Positions 48,258 through 53,098 of a stretch of DNA of 53,098 nucleotides are shown here, piece after piece (the stretch's first letter is position 1; each line of letters opens with the position of its first letter). This DNA is from Conidiobolus incongruus B7586 (taxonomy: Eukaryota > Entomophthoromycota > Entomophthoromycetes > Entomophthorales > Conidiobolaceae): contig JNEM01011401.1 in assembly GCA_000697335.1 (NCBI GenBank), positions 1 to 53,098 on the forward strand, written 5' to 3'. The notes beneath the pieces are model-generated. The model saw only the letters and a program-made list of their open reading frames with translations. It was not told where the DNA came from and searched no databases. Made by a program: the position numbers and the translations under genes.

Positions 48258-51200
48258 TTACTTAGTTGAATTGGATGAATTTGGCTTCTGGCGTTTAGCA
48301 GGAGGTATGGTATCAAAGTGTGATGTTGAGTTGGTAGGGCACTTAAAATGATCAATTACTAAAGAATAAGTTAGATATCTATTCGATATTATTTATATTA
48401 TCCTTACATGATATTTGGCCATTCTTAAAAAATGGGGATTTTTTAGTATTATTCAAATTGGGTTTTGTACTTTCAGTCAAGTCAATAGTTGCTAAAATGT
48501 AATAAATTCAGCCATTATTTTTACATCAAATGAAATATTGGAATTACCAAGATTAGAAGCGCTTTGAAATCCAGATAAATGGGAGGTTTTGGTAGTAATA
48601 ATTTGAATGTCATCCGTACTATCGTCTACTGAATGTGATGGAGCTTTTGAAATCCTTGGACCATATCCTAATCGATTAGTAAATTTCTGTGTAATCTCCA
48701 GTATATCCTTTTCGTATTTTGTAATAATATTGTTTGGTAAATCTTCAACTTCTTTTAAATCTCGTAATGAAAGGGGAACTTGCTCAGCAATGGTATTAAT
48801 GGTGGCATCTGTAAATATTTTGTAAAGTGGTAACTGTGTTTCATTATTGATACGGGTCCTTAGTTTCTTTAACTGTGCAATACACTCCGAATAATGATGG
48901 CTGGTTTCAGCTTCAAAATCATCATTAACATAGTCATCATCGTAATCATTATTAAATATGTATTCTTCATCCCTGAGATCTTCATAATCATCAGAATCTT
49001 CGTTAATATCGCTAGAAAGCTGAATAGGCTCCGTCGGATTAGGCGGTATTGCTGGTAAAACTTCAGCTTTATTGCGAGATAATTTAGGCTTATTTGAGGA
49101 TTTAGTAGGCTTCGCAGTTTTAGGCTTGGCTTTGTTCAAAGATTCGTCAAAATCCATATTAATAATAATCTGTCCAGTAAGTAGAGCTCTAGCTGAGGGT
49201 CCAGTAAAAACATAGGTATTGGTGAATCCTTTCCTATTTTGAATAGCTTTTTCTTTCAGGATATTCTTCGCAATCAAATCATGAACCAATCTTTCGGAGT
49301 CTGTAAGCGATAGCTCTTTGCCGCAACCGAGAAGAGCTGGATCTAGGTTGTAAGATCTAGATTTTTTACAATTCGACCCTCTGAATAAAAGAAGTAAAGA
49401 GCGAATGGTGATTTTCTTAGTTTGAGTAAGATAAGCGATTTTAACTAAATTTTGAGCGATTGGGGTGACATCTCTTTGGATGAAATTAGTTCTTCCAGCT
49501 GCAACGCAATTATCACAAGATCCATAGCAATAAGTTCGATCAAAACGCTCACCAAAATAGGCCAGAACTTGCTGTCGTCTACAATCAATTTTGTTTTCAC
49601 AAAATTGAACAACTCTATTTAGATTGCTCCTTTGACGCTCTTTAGTATCAAAGTCTCCATCACCTCTTTTGATCATGTACTCAATTATACTTTTATCAGC
49701 ATAGTTATAAAAAAGTATACATTCAGAATTATGCCCATCACGTCCTGCTCTTCCGGTTTCTTGATAATATCCTTCCATTGAGTGAGGTATAGAGTGGTGG
49801 ATAACATAGCGTACGTCAGGTTTATCGATGCCCATTCCGAAAGCTACAGTAGCCACGATTACTTGAAATACACCAGTTTGCCACTCGTGTTGAATCCGTT
49901 GTCGATCATTTTTACTCAGGCCGGCATGATAGTGAGATGTTTTGAGATCATAATTGGTACTTAATTGAGCAGCAATCTCTTCACATGATCTTCTGGAATT
50001 ACAATAAATGATACCACACTCCCCGGGGTGATTATTGGTAATATAGCTATACATATCTGAAACAACAGTCTTGGAATTCTTCTTTCTAACCTCGTAATGG
50101 AGATTCTTTCGATTAAAACTCTGGGTTAAAGTTAAGCAACTTAAAATATTGAGCTGTTGTTTGACATCCATTTTCACTTGATCGTTAGCGGTTGCAGTCA
50201 AAGCTATTAGTGGAATATCGGGGTATTCAACTTTCACAAAGCCTACTTGCTTATAATCTGGACGAAAATCATGACCCCATTGGCTGACACAGTGAGCTTC
50301 ATCAATGACAAATCTTGCCAATTTCTGCTTTTGATATAAACTTCTAAGTAAATCTCTTACTGCTGAGCTTTTGTTTAACATTTCAGGTGTAATGTATGCT
50401 AATCGAATTTTAGGATCAGAAGATCTTAAATCTTTAAAGAAATATGATTTTTGTCGGGCACTAGAATCAGAGTTAAGAGAAAATGCATGGATACCTAACG
50501 AAAGAAGTCGATCAACTTGATCTTGAACTAAAGCAAGTAATGGAGAAATAACAATTGTTACACCTCGAGTTTTCCCAGTATCGATTAATGCAGGAAGTTG
50601 ATAGCATAAACTTTTTCCACCACCCGTAGGCATAAGGACAAAAACGTCGTCCCCGCTTAATGTAGCATTAATAGCCTTTAGTTGGTTATGTCTAAACTTG
50701 GTGAGACCAAAGGTTTTACGAAGTGTTTGTAAAACTTCATTGGTCCAAGGATATTCCGGCTCTTCATCTTCATCCGGCACGGTCATATCATAATGTACTG
50801 ATATTACGGTGGGTTTGGCTTGAGTGGAACTAAGCATTGTTGTATCATTAATATCATTAAGGTCAATATTATCAAAGTCCGCGAAGTTCAGATCATCATC
50901 CAGATCAATTCTAGTAATAGTATTTGAATTTGAATTAAAATTAGATTGATGAGTCATTTCGCCATTAGTTGACATAGAGGGTGACCTTGAATGCTGGAGT
51001 AAATGAGAAGGTGAATTTTGATTGATTGAGTTGTAATCAGCAGATTCTGATCTAAATGTGGGATCGTTATTTTGTACGTGTTCAATCGTTGAATTGATAT
51101 TATTTCGTTCGTCCGATGTTAAATGATATACATCAGGATTATTGAATTCTGTATTAAACGACGAAATCGACCCAATCTGAAAGTATATATTAAAAAATGT

Positions 51201-52265
51201 TCAGAATTGATAATAAACTGTATTATACCTTCGCATCCAAATTTGGTAACCTGGTCTTTAATTTTTCTAATTTTTCACAAATTTGTCTCCTATAACATAT
51301 AAATAACTATTGATATACAACGTAAATAAAATTATTTACCTTTCATTTTGAAGATGTAAAAACTCTAATGGTGGTAGAACCTTTCCTTCATAAAGAAAAT
51401 CACACATACGATCGCTAATTTCTCTTTTCCTTTCAAGAAGTCCAATTTCTTCAGCATTTTTCTAAAAAAAGTTAGAATCAATCAACTTTTAAAAATTTAG
51501 TTACTTGATTGGATAGTGGGTTTTGAGGTATTGTTTTCAAATTTGTTATGTTAAATGATTTTGTTGGTATTTGAATAGAAAAATTCTAACAGGCTTGAGT
51601 GAATATAATAATAAATAAAAAATAAGAGACAGTTTACATTGATTGGCGATTGCATATCTGAAATCACATTCTTTATTGGTGCTTCAATCTCGGTACTGCG
51701 AATAGGTTGTACCAAATTTGAAAAATTATTAGTTGCAGTTTCAGTAATATTAGTTGATGGAGGTGCTGTAATTGGCTATGTACAATATTAATATGTAATA
51801 AATGGTAAAAAATAGAAATTATTTACTGGTGGGGATTCTACAAAGGGATGGCCAACGCTTACAATGGGAGATAAAGAACCAGAATGAGATGTAATGTTTT
51901 CTATTAATAAAGTAATATAATTAGAATTACGTTAATATACATAAATAGGTATCTCTACCATTTTCTGGAGGAGTTGATTTTTTATTCAAACTTAGAGAAA
52001 ACTTTTTTCTAGATTGAGAGTTCATTTGTGAATTTGAAACTGGAATGTTGGCTGAAACAGAAGACGGCTGTAGCGCAGTATTTTCTGAATTAATATTATT
52101 AATATTATTATTATTTGATCCAAAAGATAGAAAAGACGGAAGAGAAGAAGTTTGCTGAGTAGTAATTGTCTTGGGAGCTGTATTTACTTCGTTTGAATTA
52201 TTTGAGTCAAATAGCTTATTTAGGTGCTCTAGCATATTATTTTGAGGTACTTTTGATCCTTCCAT
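48258..52265 (-). CDS. BLM/SGS1: BLM/Sgs1/Rqh1-type RecQ helicase, 9 exons
   Basis: 3'-5' DNA helicase that dissolves recombination intermediates with topoisomerase III. Exons: 51959-52265, 51827-51900, 51638-51775, 51505-51585, 51340-51461, 51229-51289, 48548-51176, 48408-48491 and 48258-48358, all phases agreeing, 1198 residues. The N-terminus MEGSKVPQNNMLEHL resembles human BLM VPQNNLQEQL. ISDRMCDFLYEGKVLPPLEFL (about 214-234) begins a probable helical oligomerisation region. The helicase core has GGGKSLC (Lys449), DEAHCVSQWGHDFRPDYK (Asp553), ALTATAN, GIIYCNSRRSC, FGMGIDKPDVRY and QETGRAGRDG. A zinc site (CRRQQVLAYF, CYGSCDNC), RQC and HRDC domains follow. The tail from about 1138 has TIDLT, a possible SUMO-binding motif, and PPAKRQKPN, a likely nuclear signal. 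Reading on without the last two introns gives a false stop at 48492. Confidence 0.94.
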
Positions 52266-53098
52266 TTTTATTAATTATATACTGTCTGTACATATAATAA
52301 ATGTAGAGGAATAATTAGTAATATTGATTCAAAAGTTGGATTACTAATCCTTTCATTTAATAAAAACGCGAACCAAACAAATACACTATTTTATAATCGA
52401 TATATCGAACAAATATTATGGGATATTGATTTGGGATGAAAACAATTTGATAGTTGATTATTTCATTAAATTGATAATATAACATCACTGTGACTAATTA
52501 AACATGAAATTTGGTTAAATTATCATGATAATTTTTATAAATGTATCAATCCTCATTACTTAGAATATTATTTTATCAAAGTGAATCATATTTTAATTGA
52601 ATAACAGTTGATAGATTATAATAATAATATTAAAATTTAAGATAATAATAATATTGACTTGAAATGAATGGAGAATATTTTATAATAAAATTTTTGATGG
52701 TATTAAATAAATTATATTATTATATCAAATTTGAATATTTAATATATAAACTTTGTGCTACTTTCTTTCTTAAAATAACCATTATTTTTTAATTTTTAAT
52801 ATTTCAACTAAGAATAATATCAATATCCTTTGATTTTTATATATTAAAATATTGATAAGTTTGTTACCAAATGGTAAAATATTAGTTAAAAAAGAAAAAA
52901 AAATTATGAATATTTTAATTTTCAATTTTTCAAAAACATTGTTAGTTTTTAATATAAACCACATATAATCTAAAAGAATTAATATTTTCAAACTATATAT
53001 ATTCATTTATTTTTAATTTTTCATCAATATATAATATTAAAAAGTTTATTATTAAATTCAATTATATTTAAATCTAAAATTAATCATTAGAAATATTA
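52266..53098. other. Intergenic upstream of BLM
   Basis: Extremely AT-rich sequence to the window edge. A 74-codon minus-strand frame at 53006-52782 is low-complexity Ile/Leu/Lys/Phe text and is taken as chance. Confidence 0.55.

Noticed and set aside
48250-48351. Small plus-strand gene of 33 codons with raised G+C
   Set aside because: The same bases form the last exon of the minus-strand BLM gene, with matching phase and splice site.
52782-53006. 74-codon minus-strand frame at the window edge
   Set aside because: Low-complexity Ile, Leu, Lys and Phe text from AT-rich DNA with no domain.

Overview
The window looks like nuclear DNA from a very AT-rich opisthokont, most likely an early-diverging fungus. 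The host genes carry many short GT-AG introns, mostly about 45 to 70 bases. Their products are fungal or opisthokont in character: Beclin/Atg6, a CreC/WDR20 WD40 protein, SRP9, cystinosin, a BLM/Sgs1 helicase and a fungal-type WW protein. A nuclear gene for mitochondrial ribosomal protein uS14m argues against an anaerobic lineage without a mitochondrial genome. Species and phylum are not proven here.

Layout: 1-6.6 kb is a dead Tc1-like transposon split by a fossil Ty3/gypsy-like LTR retrotransposon (family A, copy 1). 7.6-13.5 kb holds three intact genes: cystinosin (-), SRP9 (+) and Beclin-1 (-). 14.4-20.2 kb holds two damaged genes on the minus strand, a heavily broken TAF1 and a bacterial-looking secreted amidohydrolase with one in-frame TGA. 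20.5-32.6 kb is a nest: a gypsy-like element of a second family (B) that has received a second copy of family A and a mariner transposon. After 2.2 kb of empty sequence come WDR20/CreC (+), uS14m (-), a tandem pair of SV2/sugar-porter-like MFS transporters (+), an unrecognised coding-like remnant (-), a WW-domain protein (+) and a 1198-residue BLM helicase (-).

The genes do not form one pathway; they are a mixed housekeeping set (lysosome and autophagy, SRP, mitochondrial translation, transport, DNA repair). I see no CRISPR array, tRNA, rRNA or operon-like system. The most interesting signals are the dead TAF1 gene, the transition-dominated and almost CpG-free decay of the repeats (including a nested element that looks older than its host), micro-exons of 14 and 12 bases, and 3' exons of the BLM gene that lie beyond an apparent stop codon. 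All exon models were derived by eye from splice signals, reading phase and remembered family alignments; no search was run.
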